DNA from: an uncultured Megasphaera sp.
GTDB lineage: Bacteria; Bacillota; Negativicutes; Veillonellales; Megasphaeraceae
Assembly (NCBI GenBank): GCA_900548635.1
Contig: URLP01000026.1
Location: forward strand, 1 to 16,802
Length of the DNA stretch: 16,802 nt
Direction: 5' to 3'
The translations under genes and the position numbers were made by a program. Below are positions 1-7,002 of the stretch, in pieces (positions within the stretch are counted from its first letter, which is position 1; each line of letters begins with the position of its first letter). The notes beneath the pieces are model-generated. The model was given only the letters and a program-made list of their open reading frames with translations. It was not told where the DNA came from and did no database searches.

Positions 1-85
1 GGGGCTTGCCTATCGCAAGCCCGCGCGAATCCTGTGCATAGCCTGATAGTGAAAGACAGTTCTTTAAAATTGAATAATGCCGCAG
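1..85 (+). other. Noncoding structured segment upstream of a terminator, possible end of an RNA gene or leader
   Basis: No credible open reading frame covers this stretch. Positions 2-22 form a GC-rich hairpin (GGGCTTGC paired with GCAAGCCC, 5-nt loop). Positions 31-40 (CCTGTGCATA) are an exact reverse complement of 114-123, which lies inside the 3' arm of the terminator that follows, so two mutually exclusive folds are possible. Positions 60-75 (TTCTTTAAAATTGAAT) recall the boxA-like TTCTTTGAAAACTGAA spacer element of Firmicute rRNA operons, but no rRNA sequence is present. I could not match it to a named riboswitch or to 6S, SRP, tmRNA or RNase P RNA. The strand is inferred from the downstream U tract. 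Confidence 0.4.
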
Positions 86-134
86 CGGGTCTGTGTGTAA
101 CGGTTTCGGCCGTTATGCACAGGTCCGTTTTTTT
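86..134 (+). terminator. Strong intrinsic terminator with an alternative pairing partner upstream
   Basis: Positions 86-103 pair with 110-127 to give an 18-bp stem (a few G-U pairs) with the 6-nt loop TTTCGG, followed directly by seven T at 128-134. It would end a transcript entering from the left edge. Pairing of 31-40 with 114-123 would break this stem, so it could be an attenuator rather than a simple terminator; that switching role is inference. Confidence 0.8.
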
Positions 135-137
135 ATT

Positions 138-233
138 GGAATAGGCTCCTGCCGTCTCGGAGTCCGAGTTAGCAGGAGGGGAAAGCACCCCCTCAGTCAA
201 ATAGATTAAACTTTTTCGAGCCGTTCCTTTTTT
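138..233 (+). other. Three-way-junction-like RNA fold ending in a U tract, unassigned
   Basis: A closing helix can form from GGAA (138-141) with TTCC (224-227) and GGCTC (144-148) with GAGCC (218-222). Inside it are a two-part hairpin (CCTGC 148-152 with GCAGG 172-176; CTCGG 156-160 with CCGAG 164-168) and a second hairpin (GAGGGG 176-181 with CCCCTC 189-194). One or two bases are shared between adjacent helices, so not all pairs form at once. Six T follow the closing helix at 228-233. It may be a second, tandem terminator, a small RNA or a riboswitch-like leader. I did not recognise a known class. The trkA promoter proposed here lies downstream, so this need not be in the trkA mRNA. Confidence 0.4.
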
Positions 234-335
234 ATTATATGATGATGTTAGACGTCTTCAATCGTGCCGATGCCAAAATGTACGAATGCAAACAGCGCCT
301 CGGTGCCTGCCGCTAGGCGATTTGGACGCCTGCCG

Positions 336-364
336 TATACAAGAAAAGAAAAATGTGCTATTAT
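336..364 (+). promoter_or_regulatory. Probable promoter for the trk operon
   Basis: An extended -10 (TGC then TATTAT at 359-364) is preceded after 17 nt by TATACA (336-341), a 4-of-6 match to TTGACA. This would give a leader of about 130 nt containing the heptad repeat array before trkA. Nothing in 241-335 looked like a gene. Confidence 0.5.
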
Positions 365-420
365 CAGTAGGGACTTGCCGCATGAAAGCATCGTCTATCA
401 TGCGCGCAATTCCCTTTTTC

Positions 421-486
421 TTTATTGTTTGATGTTGTAGGTTTGATGTTACTTCAAACTTCAAACTTCAAACTTCAAACTCAATA
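421..486. repeat. Inverted array of 7-nt repeats just upstream of trkA
   Basis: The left arm is four units in phase: TTTATTG, TTTGATG, TTGTAGG, TTTGATG (421-448). The right arm is four exact CTTCAAA units (452-479) plus CTCAATA (480-486). CTTCAAA is the reverse complement of TTTGAAG, so the arms can form an imperfect hairpin of nearly 30 bp that ends 5 nt before the Shine-Dalgarno sequence of trkA. Copy-number change in such a perfect tandem repeat could affect trkA translation; that is inference. Confidence 0.8.
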
Positions 487-502
487 AAAGGAGGTTTTTC
501 CT

Positions 503-1849
503 TTGCGTATTGTTGTCGTTGGGGCAGGCAAGCTGGGTTATAGTATTGCCGAGCTCTTATCGAATGAACAGTTCGACGTCATCGTCGTCGATCATAATGA
601 AGAACGGCTGGAAGCCGTCAAGAATACTCTCGATGTCCTCACGGTCCTGGCTAACGGTGCCAGTCCGATTACCATGAACGACCCGGATATCCGCGGCGCA
701 GACATCCTCGTCGCCTGCACGGCTATCGACGAAGTCAATATGGTAGCCTGCATCATGGCTAAGAAGCACGGCATCAAGTATACGGCGGCCCGCATCCGGG
801 ATATGCAGTTCCTCTCGGAAGCGAAGGATTATTTGAAGGAAAATTTCGACATCGACCTGATGCTCAACCCGGAAATGATCACGGCTCGTGAAATCAACCG
901 CATCCTGATGACGCCGGCAGCGCTCAACGTCGAAGATTTCGCCAACGGCAAGGTTCGCCTTTTTGAAACGAAGGTCCGCCGCCATTCGCCGCTGATCAAT
1001 ATTCCTTTTAAGGACATGAACATGCCGCCGTCTATCCTGGCGGGCATGATTTTCCGCGACCACCGCATGATCATCCCGCACGGCGATGACTGCCTTTTCC
1101 CGCGGGACAATGCCTACTTTATCGGCGATCCGAAGGCCATCGAGAAGTTCAGCAAGAACTTCGTCCCCAGCGACACGAAGATGGTCGAACGGGTCATCAT
1201 CATCGGCGCCGGCCGGTCGGGCCGTTTTTTGGCACCCATGCTTGATAAAGAAGGCATCAAGGTCAAGATTTTCGATAAGGACCGCGAACGCTGCCGTCAG
1301 GTTGCAGAACTTCTCGACAACGGTCTGTCCATTTACGGCGACGGCACGGATATCGACCTCCTCGAACAGGAAGGCATCGCGGACGCGGATGTTGTCATCT
1401 GCCTCACTGATGATGACCGCCTCAACCTGATGCTGGCCCTCATCGCCAAGCACCTCGGCGCCAAGAAGACCATCGTCCGCGTGTCGCGCATCGAATACGG
1501 CGACTTGATGGAAAAAGTCGGCGTCGACATCGTCCTTTCGACGCGCCTCCTCTCGGCCAGCGAAGTCCTGGCCTTTGCCCGCCGCGGCGGCGTCGTCTCT
1601 GTTTCTCTCCTGGAAGGGGCCAAGGCCGAAGCGGTGGAAGTCATCGTCCAGGAAGGGGCACCGGTCGCAGGGCACCGCCTGATGGATGTGCGCCTGCCCA
1701 AGGAATGCCTGGTCTGCGCCTATGTCCGCGACGACGAAGCATACATCCCGAACGGCCAGTCCGTCCTCATGCCCGGCGACAGGACGATTCTCTTCATCCA
1801 GACGGAATATTCCAAGAAGGTCATGAAATACTTCAAAGGCAGGGAATAG
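503..1849 (+). CDS. trkA: Trk system potassium uptake regulatory subunit TrkA
   Basis: This 448-residue protein is the peripheral, cytosolic, NAD-binding subunit that gates TrkH potassium channels. It has the full two-repeat TrkA architecture: two Rossmann RCK-N domains, each with a glycine motif (GAGKLG at 7-12 with an acidic strand end at D30; GAGRSG at 235-240 with acidic D258/D260), and each followed by an RCK-C domain (about 140-220 and 365-448). The start is TTG at 503, chosen because AAAGGAGG at 487-494 sits 8 nt upstream and the first residues MRIVVVGAG are the canonical beginning. It is first in an operon with trkH1, which starts 1 nt after its stop. Identity is very secure from the motifs and the neighbours; dependence on NADH and ATP is known only from the family. 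Confidence 0.96.
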   Translation: MRIVVVGAGKLGYSIAELLSNEQFDVIVVDHNEERLEAVKNTLDVLTVLANGASPITMNDPDIRGADILVACTAIDEVNMVACIMAKKHGIKYTAARIRDMQFLSEAKDYLKENFDIDLMLNPEMITAREINRILMTPAALNVEDFANGKVRLFETKVRRHSPLINIPFKDMNMPPSILAGMIFRDHRMIIPHGDDCLFPRDNAYFIGDPKAIEKFSKNFVPSDTKMVERVIIIGAGRSGRFLAPMLDKEGIKVKIFDKDRERCRQVAELLDNGLSIYGDGTDIDLLEQEGIADADVVICLTDDDRLNLMLALIAKHLGAKKTIVRVSRIEYGDLMEKVGVDIVLSTRLLSASEVLAFARRGGVVSVSLLEGAKAEAVEVIVQEGAPVAGHRLMDVRLPKECLVCAYVRDDEAYIPNGQSVLMPGDRTILFIQTEYSKKVMKYFKGRE

Positions 1850-1850
1850 C

Positions 1851-3305
1851 ATGAATCGCAATGTTGTCTTTTATCTCATCGGCTGCCTGGCGGTAGGCAA
1901 CGGCCTGGTCCTGCTCATCCCCATGGCGGCAGCTCTTTTCTGGGGCGAAGCGGGCCTGCGCTATTTCGGTCCGGCCGCCGCGGCAGCGCTCCTCTTCGGG
2001 GGTTACTGCCTCTACCGCGGCCGTACGCACAAGCGCCATCTGGGCGCCGGCGAAGGGGCCTGGTATATGGTCGCTGTCTGGGTCTTCCTGGGCCTCCTCG
2101 GCATGATTCCATACCTCATGGCCGGTACCTTCGCTTCGCCGGCCGATGCGTTCTTTGAAAGCGTCTCGGCTTTTACGACGACGGGGACGTCATGCCTGGC
2201 CGACGGCGGTGCAGCTCTGCCGGCGTCGCTCTTCCTCTGGCACAGCCTCATGGAATGGCTGGGCGGCCTTAATTTCATCCTCATCCTGGTCTCCGTCCTG
2301 CCCCAGGTCAGCGGCTGCTTCGGCCTGACCCTTTCGGTCCACCAGAGCGTCGCCTTCAGTCCCATGGTCTCGCGCATGGAAAGTGCCGCCCGTCAGGCCG
2401 GCTGCATCTACGTCGCCATTACCCTCTGTTCTATGGTGCTCTACTGGCTGGCCGGCCTGCCGGCAGGGACGGCCTTCCACCAGGGTCTGATGACCATGTC
2501 TACGAGCGGCGGCGATGCGCTCTTTGATTTCTCGAACTACGACAGTTTGGGACTGGAAGCGGCCGGGGCCCTCTCGATGCTCCTGGCCAGCGGCAATTTC
2601 CTCCTTTACTGGAAGGCCTGGGAACGGCGCGACGTGAAGAGCCTCTTCAAGGACGCCGAACTGCGGACCGTCCTGATTCTCATCGCCTTTACGGGCCTTA
2701 TTGTCTCCCTTCATTTATGGCGCCACGGCGTCTACGACGGCTGGGACAACCTGCGCTACGGCTTCTTCCAGGTTCTTTCCTTCAGCAGTACGAGCGGCTT
2801 TGCCTCTGCCGATTACGCGGCCTGGCCGGAATTCGACAAATATATCCTCTTCGCCCTGGCCTTCGTCGGAGGCTGTATCGGTTCCGCCACGGGAGGCCTC
2901 AAGGTCATGCGCTTCATGGTCCTTTTCAAGATGGCGGCCCAGGAAATGCGCCGTACCCTGCACCCGCATATGGTCATTTCCCTGAAAATCGACGACATCC
3001 CTGTCGACATGAAGATCATCAGCCGCGTCCTCAGCTATTTCTTCCTCTTCATGGGGACTTTTTTCCTTTCTATGCTCATTATTTCCCTTTCTGGCGTCAC
3101 ACCCATGCAGGCCATGGGGGTGGCCATCGGCTGTCTCTCCAGTGTCGGCTCGACGATGGAACTCTTTGGCATCAACGATGTCTCTGTCCTGCCGGCGTGG
3201 ACGAAAATTTACTGCAGTTTCCTCATGATCCTGGGACGCGTCGAAATCTTTTCCTTCCTCATCGTCCTTCAGACCGCCTTCGGTTATCTGCGGCGGCGTT
3301 GGTAG
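1851..3305 (+). CDS. trkH: TrkH-family potassium uptake channel, first paralog (divergent filter)
   Basis: This 484-residue integral membrane protein belongs to the TrkH/KtrB superfamily, built of four M1-pore-M2 repeats. Pore loops are visible as TTTGTS (109-114), STSGGD (217-222), SSTSGF (312-317) and SSVGST (430-435). The signature loop GGCIGSATGG (340-349) matches the family gate region. It would import K+ (or Na+) at the inner membrane under TrkA control. Its filter departs from the family: loop 2 has STSGGD instead of STGGF, and loop 4 has VGST where TrkH2 has CGPG, although the filter glycines remain. ATG at 1851 follows the trkA stop by 1 nt, so the two are translationally coupled. 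Altered selectivity or a purely structural role beside TrkH2 is possible but inferred. Confidence 0.93.
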   Translation: MNRNVVFYLIGCLAVGNGLVLLIPMAAALFWGEAGLRYFGPAAAAALLFGGYCLYRGRTHKRHLGAGEGAWYMVAVWVFLGLLGMIPYLMAGTFASPADAFFESVSAFTTTGTSCLADGGAALPASLFLWHSLMEWLGGLNFILILVSVLPQVSGCFGLTLSVHQSVAFSPMVSRMESAARQAGCIYVAITLCSMVLYWLAGLPAGTAFHQGLMTMSTSGGDALFDFSNYDSLGLEAAGALSMLLASGNFLLYWKAWERRDVKSLFKDAELRTVLILIAFTGLIVSLHLWRHGVYDGWDNLRYGFFQVLSFSSTSGFASADYAAWPEFDKYILFALAFVGGCIGSATGGLKVMRFMVLFKMAAQEMRRTLHPHMVISLKIDDIPVDMKIISRVLSYFFLFMGTFFLSMLIISLSGVTPMQAMGVAIGCLSSVGSTMELFGINDVSVLPAWTKIYCSFLMILGRVEIFSFLIVLQTAFGYLRRRW

Positions 3306-3318
3306 GAGGTCGGTCATT

Positions 3319-4773
3319 ATGGATATACGTATTATTGCATTTGTCTTAGGGAAATTAGCCCAGGCCTGCGGCCTGGCCCTCATCATTCCCCTGTCAGCGT
3401 CCCTCTTTTACTGGGAAAGCAGCCTGCTGCCTTTTCTCGCGGCCATTGCGGTGAGCCTCCTCGTCGGGCGCCTGCTCATTTGGCGGGGCAGGGCACCGCA
3501 GGACAGCCTCACGGTCCGCGAAGGCATCGCCATTACGGCCCTGGGCTGGATCATGGTCACCCTCCTCGGCATGGTTCCTTACGCGGCCGGCGGCTACCTG
3601 CCCGTCCTGGACAGTATTTTTGAATGTATTTCCGGTCTCTCCGGTACGGGGGCGACGGTCATCGACGACGTCGAATCCCTGCCGCAGAGCCTGCTCCTCT
3701 GGCGTTCCCTGACGCACTGGTTCGGCGGCCTCGGCATCATCGTCATTTTCATCGCCGTCTTCCCGCAGTTCGGCAAGGGCATCGTCCACATGTTCAATGC
3801 CGAAAGCACAGGGCCCCGTTCGGACCGGACCCTGCCGCGCATCAAGGAAATGGCCAAGGCTCTCTTTACGGTCTATGTCCTCTTTACAGTCATGTCGGCC
3901 ATTGTCTTTTGGCTCTGCGGCATGACGCCCCTGATTGCGGTGGACCACGCCTTTTCGACGATTGCCACAGGCGGCTTTTCGCCGTACAACAACAGCGTGG
4001 CGCATTTCAACAGCCCGCTCATCGAAGTGTGCCTTGCCTTTTTCATGATCATCAGCAGTGCCAACTTTGGCATGTACGTTGCAGTCTGGAAAAAGGGCTT
4101 TAAGGTCATCCTCCATGATACGGAATTCCGTGTCTATCTGGGCACCGTCGCCGTCACGACGGCGGCTATGGCCCTCAATCTGGTCCTGGCCCAGCACTGG
4201 GACGGCATCGAAGCGCTGCGCCAGGCCTTTTTCCAGTCTGTCTCCATTTCTTCGTCGACGGGCTACGTCTCCAACGACTTTGAACAGTGGCCGGTTTTCT
4301 CGAAGTTCATCCTCTTAGGGCTGATGTTCGTCGGCGGCTGTGCCGGTTCGACGACGGGCGGCCTGAAGGTGACGCGTGCCATGCTCCTCGTGAAGACCCT
4401 GCGGGCGATCATCCATCAGAAGATGCACCCCCGCCAGGTCATGCACATCCGCTCGAACGGCGAAGAATTTTCACTGGACCTCATCTACGGCGTGGCCAAG
4501 TTCTTCTTTGTCTATACCATGCTCGGCGTCCTCTGGACCTTCATCATGGTCTTTGACGGTGTGGCCATCTTCGACGCCATCGGCCTCAGCATCTCCACCA
4601 TGGGCAGCTGCGGCCCGGGCTTCGGCCAGTTCGGTGCGACGGCGACCTGCTCGGCCCTGCCGCCCCTCAGTAAGACGGCCCTCTGCTTTTCCATGCTCAT
4701 GGGCCGCCTCGAAGCCTTCCCGGTCCTGGCCATCCTCATGCCCAGCTTCTGGCGCCACAGGAATAGTTGGTAA
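3319..4773 (+). CDS. trkH: TrkH-family potassium uptake channel, second paralog (canonical filter)
   Basis: Also 484 residues with four M1-pore-M2 repeats. Pore loops are SGTGAT (108-113), TIATGGF (214-220), SSTGY (312-316) and GSCGPGFG (429-436). These keep a glycine in each filter position and the GPG of loop 4, so it looks like a working K+ channel. The family gate signature GGCAGSTTGG is at 339-348. The ribosome binding site AGGAGG overlaps the stop of the first trkH, with the ATG 13 nt after that stop, so it is the third gene of a trkA-trkH-trkH operon. TrkH works as a dimer on a TrkA tetramer in studied systems, so two paralogs could form homodimers or a heterodimer. No clear intrinsic terminator follows: a 6-bp hairpin with a GAAA loop near 4776-4791 lacks a T tract. 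Confidence 0.95.
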   Translation: MDIRIIAFVLGKLAQACGLALIIPLSASLFYWESSLLPFLAAIAVSLLVGRLLIWRGRAPQDSLTVREGIAITALGWIMVTLLGMVPYAAGGYLPVLDSIFECISGLSGTGATVIDDVESLPQSLLLWRSLTHWFGGLGIIVIFIAVFPQFGKGIVHMFNAESTGPRSDRTLPRIKEMAKALFTVYVLFTVMSAIVFWLCGMTPLIAVDHAFSTIATGGFSPYNNSVAHFNSPLIEVCLAFFMIISSANFGMYVAVWKKGFKVILHDTEFRVYLGTVAVTTAAMALNLVLAQHWDGIEALRQAFFQSVSISSSTGYVSNDFEQWPVFSKFILLGLMFVGGCAGSTTGGLKVTRAMLLVKTLRAIIHQKMHPRQVMHIRSNGEEFSLDLIYGVAKFFFVYTMLGVLWTFIMVFDGVAIFDAIGLSISTMGSCGPGFGQFGATATCSALPPLSKTALCFSMLMGRLEAFPVLAILMPSFWRHRNSW

Positions 4774-4848
4774 AAGCCTCTCCTGAGAAGGGAAACCTTC
4801 TGTATGCCGTCTCCTTATAGATGGTTATGATAAATGAGCATGACGCAA

Positions 4849-4877
4849 TTGGCAGCGGCGAGCGATTGTTGTATAAT
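4849..4877 (+). promoter_or_regulatory. Strong sigma-70 promoter for the 48-aa gene
   Basis: TTGGCA (4849-4854), a 17-nt spacer, and a perfect TATAAT (4872-4877). The predicted transcript starts about 40 nt before the ATG at 4923. Confidence 0.85.
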
Positions 4878-4922
4878 GAAGAAAAATCATTGCTTTATTT
4901 ACAATCAAAGGGGGAGAGACCT

Positions 4923-5069
4923 ATGAGCTTTTGGGAACAGATGGCCAAGACCATCGATGCCAGTGAAGAAACAAAAAAAAAGGAAGATCTTTATCAGAAG
5001 ACCTTCCATGAATTAGCAGAAAAACTCAGCGAAATCCGTAACAAAGAAACGGATGAGAAGGACAATTAA
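4923..5069 (+). CDS. Small highly charged protein of unknown function (48 aa)
   Basis: I do not recognise this protein. It has 48 residues beginning MSFWEQMAKTID and is dominated by Lys and Glu, with a predicted amphipathic helix over roughly residues 3-40. There is no signal peptide, cysteine or membrane segment. The start at 4923 was chosen over an upstream in-frame ATG at 4821 because 4821 precedes the promoter, while a GGGGGAGAG ribosome binding site lies 6-8 nt before 4923. It has its own consensus promoter and shares a bidirectional terminator with the converging metNI operon. A dedicated strong promoter and ribosome binding site argue that it is really expressed. A nucleic-acid or protein-binding helper role would be a guess. 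Confidence 0.75.
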   Translation: MSFWEQMAKTIDASEETKKKEDLYQKTFHELAEKLSEIRNKETDEKDN

Positions 5070-5070
5070 A

Positions 5071-5102
5071 AAAAGCTGCCGCTTATGCGGCAGCTTTTTT
5101 TA
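5071..5102. terminator. Bidirectional intrinsic terminator between the 48-aa gene and metI
   Basis: AGCTGCCGC (5074-5082) pairs with GCGGCAGCT (5087-5095) around a 4-nt loop, flanked by an A run on the left and a T run on the right. It serves the plus-strand gene ending at 5069 and the minus-strand metI ending at 5110. Confidence 0.93.
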
Positions 5103-5109
5103 TTACAAA

Positions 5110-5763
5110 CTATTTCTTATTCTTTTTCCGCGAAGCGAAGTCACCGCCGGCCTGGATGACGTTGACGACGACGATGAGGATAATGATCGTGGCCAGCATG
5201 ACGTCCGGACGGAAACGCTGGTAGCCGTAGCGGATGGCGATGTCCCCGAGGCCGCCGCCGCCGATGGCGCCGGCCATGGCCGATGCCCCGATGAGGTTGA
5301 CGATGAGGACTGTGATGTTATTGATGATCGTTGGCAGGGCTTCCGGGATGAGGACCTTGCGGATGATCTGGAAGGGTGTCGCGCCCATGGATTCGGCTGC
5401 TTCGACGAGGCCGAAGTCGACGTCGCGGATCGACGTTTCAACGAGACGGCTGAGGAAGGGGATGGCGACGATGGTCAGGGGGACGCAGGCAGCTGTCGTG
5501 CCGATGGACGTGCCGGCAATGAGGCGCGTCAGTGGGATGATGGCGACCATGAGGATGATGAACGGGATGGAACGGATGATGTTGACGATCGTGCCGAGAA
5601 TCTGATTGACGACGCGATTTTCCAGGATATGGCCCTTACTGGTCGTGACCAGGGTGATACCGAGGGGGATACCGATGATGCCGCCGATGATAGTGGCGAC
5701 GGCGACCATATAGAACGTTTCTTCAATGCCTTGGAGCATTAATTTAATGATTTCTTGGGACAT
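5110..5763 (-). CDS. metI: Methionine ABC transporter permease MetI
   Basis: This 217-residue inner-membrane permease is the usual MetI length, with about five hydrophobic segments. It carries the cytoplasmic coupling (EAA) motif EAAESMGATPFQ starting at residue 121, continuing to the conserved I-x-PEALP around 139-144, which docks onto the MetN ATPase. It forms the translocation path for methionine (and possibly D-methionine or derivatives) delivered by MetQ. The ATG at 5763 overlaps the end of metN by 20 nt, so the pair is translationally coupled in one S-box-controlled transcript. The lipoprotein gene metQ, which normally completes this operon, does not follow; a terminator closes the transcript directly after metI. 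Confidence 0.95.
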   Translation of the reverse strand: MSQEIIKLMLQGIEETFYMVAVATIIGGIIGIPLGITLVTTSKGHILENRVVNQILGTIVNIIRSIPFIILMVAIIPLTRLIAGTSIGTTAACVPLTIVAIPFLSRLVETSIRDVDFGLVEAAESMGATPFQIIRKVLIPEALPTIINNITVLIVNLIGASAMAGAIGGGGLGDIAIRYGYQRFRPDVMLATIIILIVVVNVIQAGGDFASRKKNKK

Positions 5764-6787
5764 AACCTAAAACCTCACTTCCAATCGGTAATGTTTTGAT
5801 ATAGGCGAATGCTTTGGCCTGTGTTTCCATGTCGCCCATGATGACGATGATTAGGTAGCCGAAGGGTTCATCCTGGATGTAGTCGATGTTGCCGTAGAGG
5901 ACGCTGACTTCGACGTTGAATTTGCGCACGACGTCAGCGACGACGGGATCGTTTGTAGCGGCCCCTTTGAAGCGCAGGCGGACGAGCATATGACGGTCCG
6001 GTGCCGGCTGGTTAGTGACGCCGAGGTTCTTGATGCCCGTCGGCAGTTCCATGTTGATGATGGACGTGACGAAGTCCTTCATGGTCTGGGACTGGGGGTT
6101 GGTAAAGATGTCGACGACGCGGCCCATTTCCTTGATGACGCCGCTTTCGATGACGGCCACGCGGTGGCAGATTTCCTTGACGACGGCCATTTCATGGGTG
6201 ATGACGACAATCGTGATGCCCAGGCGCTTGTTGATGTCCTGCAAAAGTTCCAGGATGGATTTCGTCGTCTGCGGGTCGAGGGCCGATGTGGCTTCGTCGC
6301 AGAGCAGGATCTTCGGATCGCTGGCCAGGGCGCGGGCGATGCCGACACGCTGTTTCTGGCCGCCCGAGAGCTGGGACGGATAGTTGCCGGCACGGTCCGT
6401 GAGGTTGACGAGTTCCAGGAGGGATGCGACTTTCTTTTCGATGATGTCTTTCGACGCGCCGACCAGTTCCAGCGGGAAGGCAATGTTTTCGGCGACCGTA
6501 CGGGATGATAAAAGATTGAAGTGCTGGAAGATCATGCCGATATTCTTGCGTTCTGCCCGCAGCTGGGATTCGTTCATTTTCGTCAGGTCTTTGTCATCGA
6601 TGATGACCTGGCCGCTCGTCGGTTTTTCCAACATATTGATGCAGCGGACCAGCGTCGATTTGCCGGCACCGCTCTTGCCGATGATACCGAAGATTTCGCC
6701 GTCGTTGATGGTCAGGTCGATGCCCTTCAGGGCCTGGACCTGAGCGGCGCCGCCGTAGGTCTTGGTAATATTTTTCAGTGTGATCAC
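5744..6787 (-). CDS. metN: Methionine import ATP-binding protein MetN
   Basis: This 347-residue ABC ATPase powers methionine import. Walker A is GKSGAGKST (37-45), the Q-loop is Q88, the ABC signature is LSGGQKQR (140-147) and Walker B ends ILLCDE (160-165). Beyond the ATPase core is a C-terminal ACT-like NIL domain (about 265-345), in which methionine binds and causes trans-inhibition in E. coli MetN. The start is GTG at 6787 with GAGGAG (6796-6801) 8 nt upstream. It is the first gene after a SAM riboswitch and terminator, so expression should fall when SAM is plentiful. With the NIL domain this gives two layers of feedback, one on transcription and one on activity; the second is inferred from the family. 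Confidence 0.96.
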   Translation of the reverse strand: MITLKNITKTYGGAAQVQALKGIDLTINDGEIFGIIGKSGAGKSTLVRCINMLEKPTSGQVIIDDKDLTKMNESQLRAERKNIGMIFQHFNLLSSRTVAENIAFPLELVGASKDIIEKKVASLLELVNLTDRAGNYPSQLSGGQKQRVGIARALASDPKILLCDEATSALDPQTTKSILELLQDINKRLGITIVVITHEMAVVKEICHRVAVIESGVIKEMGRVVDIFTNPQSQTMKDFVTSIINMELPTGIKNLGVTNQPAPDRHMLVRLRFKGAATNDPVVADVVRKFNVEVSVLYGNIDYIQDEPFGYLIIVIMGDMETQAKAFAYIKTLPIGSEVLGYVPRNH

Positions 6788-6806
6788 AATATCAACTCCT
6801 CAAAAT

Positions 6807-6834
6807 AAAAAAGGCCGTCATGCAGATGACGGCC
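6807..6834 (-). terminator. SAM-riboswitch expression-platform terminator upstream of metN
   Basis: On the minus strand GGCCGTCA and TGACGGCC (6827-6834 and 6813-6820) form an 8-bp GC-rich stem with a 6-nt loop, followed by six T (6812 down to 6807). It lies between the riboswitch and the metN ribosome binding site, as expected for SAM-induced premature termination. Confidence 0.92.
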
Positions 6835-6848
6835 GTCAATACGGTTTC

Positions 6849-6946
6849 ATTTCATCTGTCGGAATGTTCCGATGGAATTGGCACCTTCCCGCATGGGGGT
6901 TGCCGCAGCGTCATAGGGCCAGTCCCTCAGCTGCTCTGGATGAAAG
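6849..6946 (-). promoter_or_regulatory. S-box (SAM-I) riboswitch
   Basis: Read on the minus strand, the P1 helix is CTTTCATC with GATGAAAT. Inside are the conserved SAM-I blocks: CCAGAGCAGCTGAGGGA, then CTGGCCC, then TGACGCTGCGGCAACC, then GGTGCCAATTCC. Order and spacing match the S-box family. It should bind S-adenosylmethionine and promote the terminator just downstream, lowering metNI transcription when SAM is abundant. Confidence 0.96.
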
Positions 6947-6966
6947 GTATATCGTTGTTGCGTCTA

Positions 6967-6995
6967 ATAATAGCACGGATACTTAGCCTTGTCAA
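6967..6995 (-). promoter_or_regulatory. Consensus promoter of the S-box metNI transcript
   Basis: On the minus strand TTGACA (6990-6995) and TATTAT (6967-6972) are separated by exactly 17 nt. It begins 7 nt after the aminopeptidase stop codon, and the start site falls about 15 nt before the riboswitch P1 helix. Confidence 0.92.
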
Positions 6996-7002
6996 TGAAA
7001 AC

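Noticed and set aside
1..240. rRNA, tmRNA, 6S, SRP or RNase P RNA, or a c-di-AMP (ydaO) riboswitch before trkA
   Set aside because: None of the conserved core sequences I know for these RNAs could be found on either strand. The boxA-like TTCTTTAAAATTGAAT at 60-75 alone is not enough, and the c-di-AMP consensus blocks are missing.
258..464. 68-codon minus-strand frame in the trkA leader
   Set aside because: It runs through the heptad array and the trkA promoter, has low-complexity N-terminal sequence from the repeats, no ribosome binding site and no recognisable protein features.
421..486. CRISPR-like array
   Set aside because: Units are 7 nt, directly contiguous with no spacers, and no cas genes are present.
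557..1861. 434-codon open frame antisense to trkA, and similar long antisense frames opposite trkH, metNI, the aminopeptidase, fba and dnaG/rpoD
   Set aside because: They mirror genes with strong protein motifs, are rich in Asp/Glu/Arg/Gly as expected from the complement of C/G-ending codons, and lack credible ribosome binding sites and family motifs.
4776..4791. Terminator after the second trkH
   Set aside because: The hairpin (AGAAGG-GAAA-CCTTCT) is only 6 bp and is not followed by a T run.
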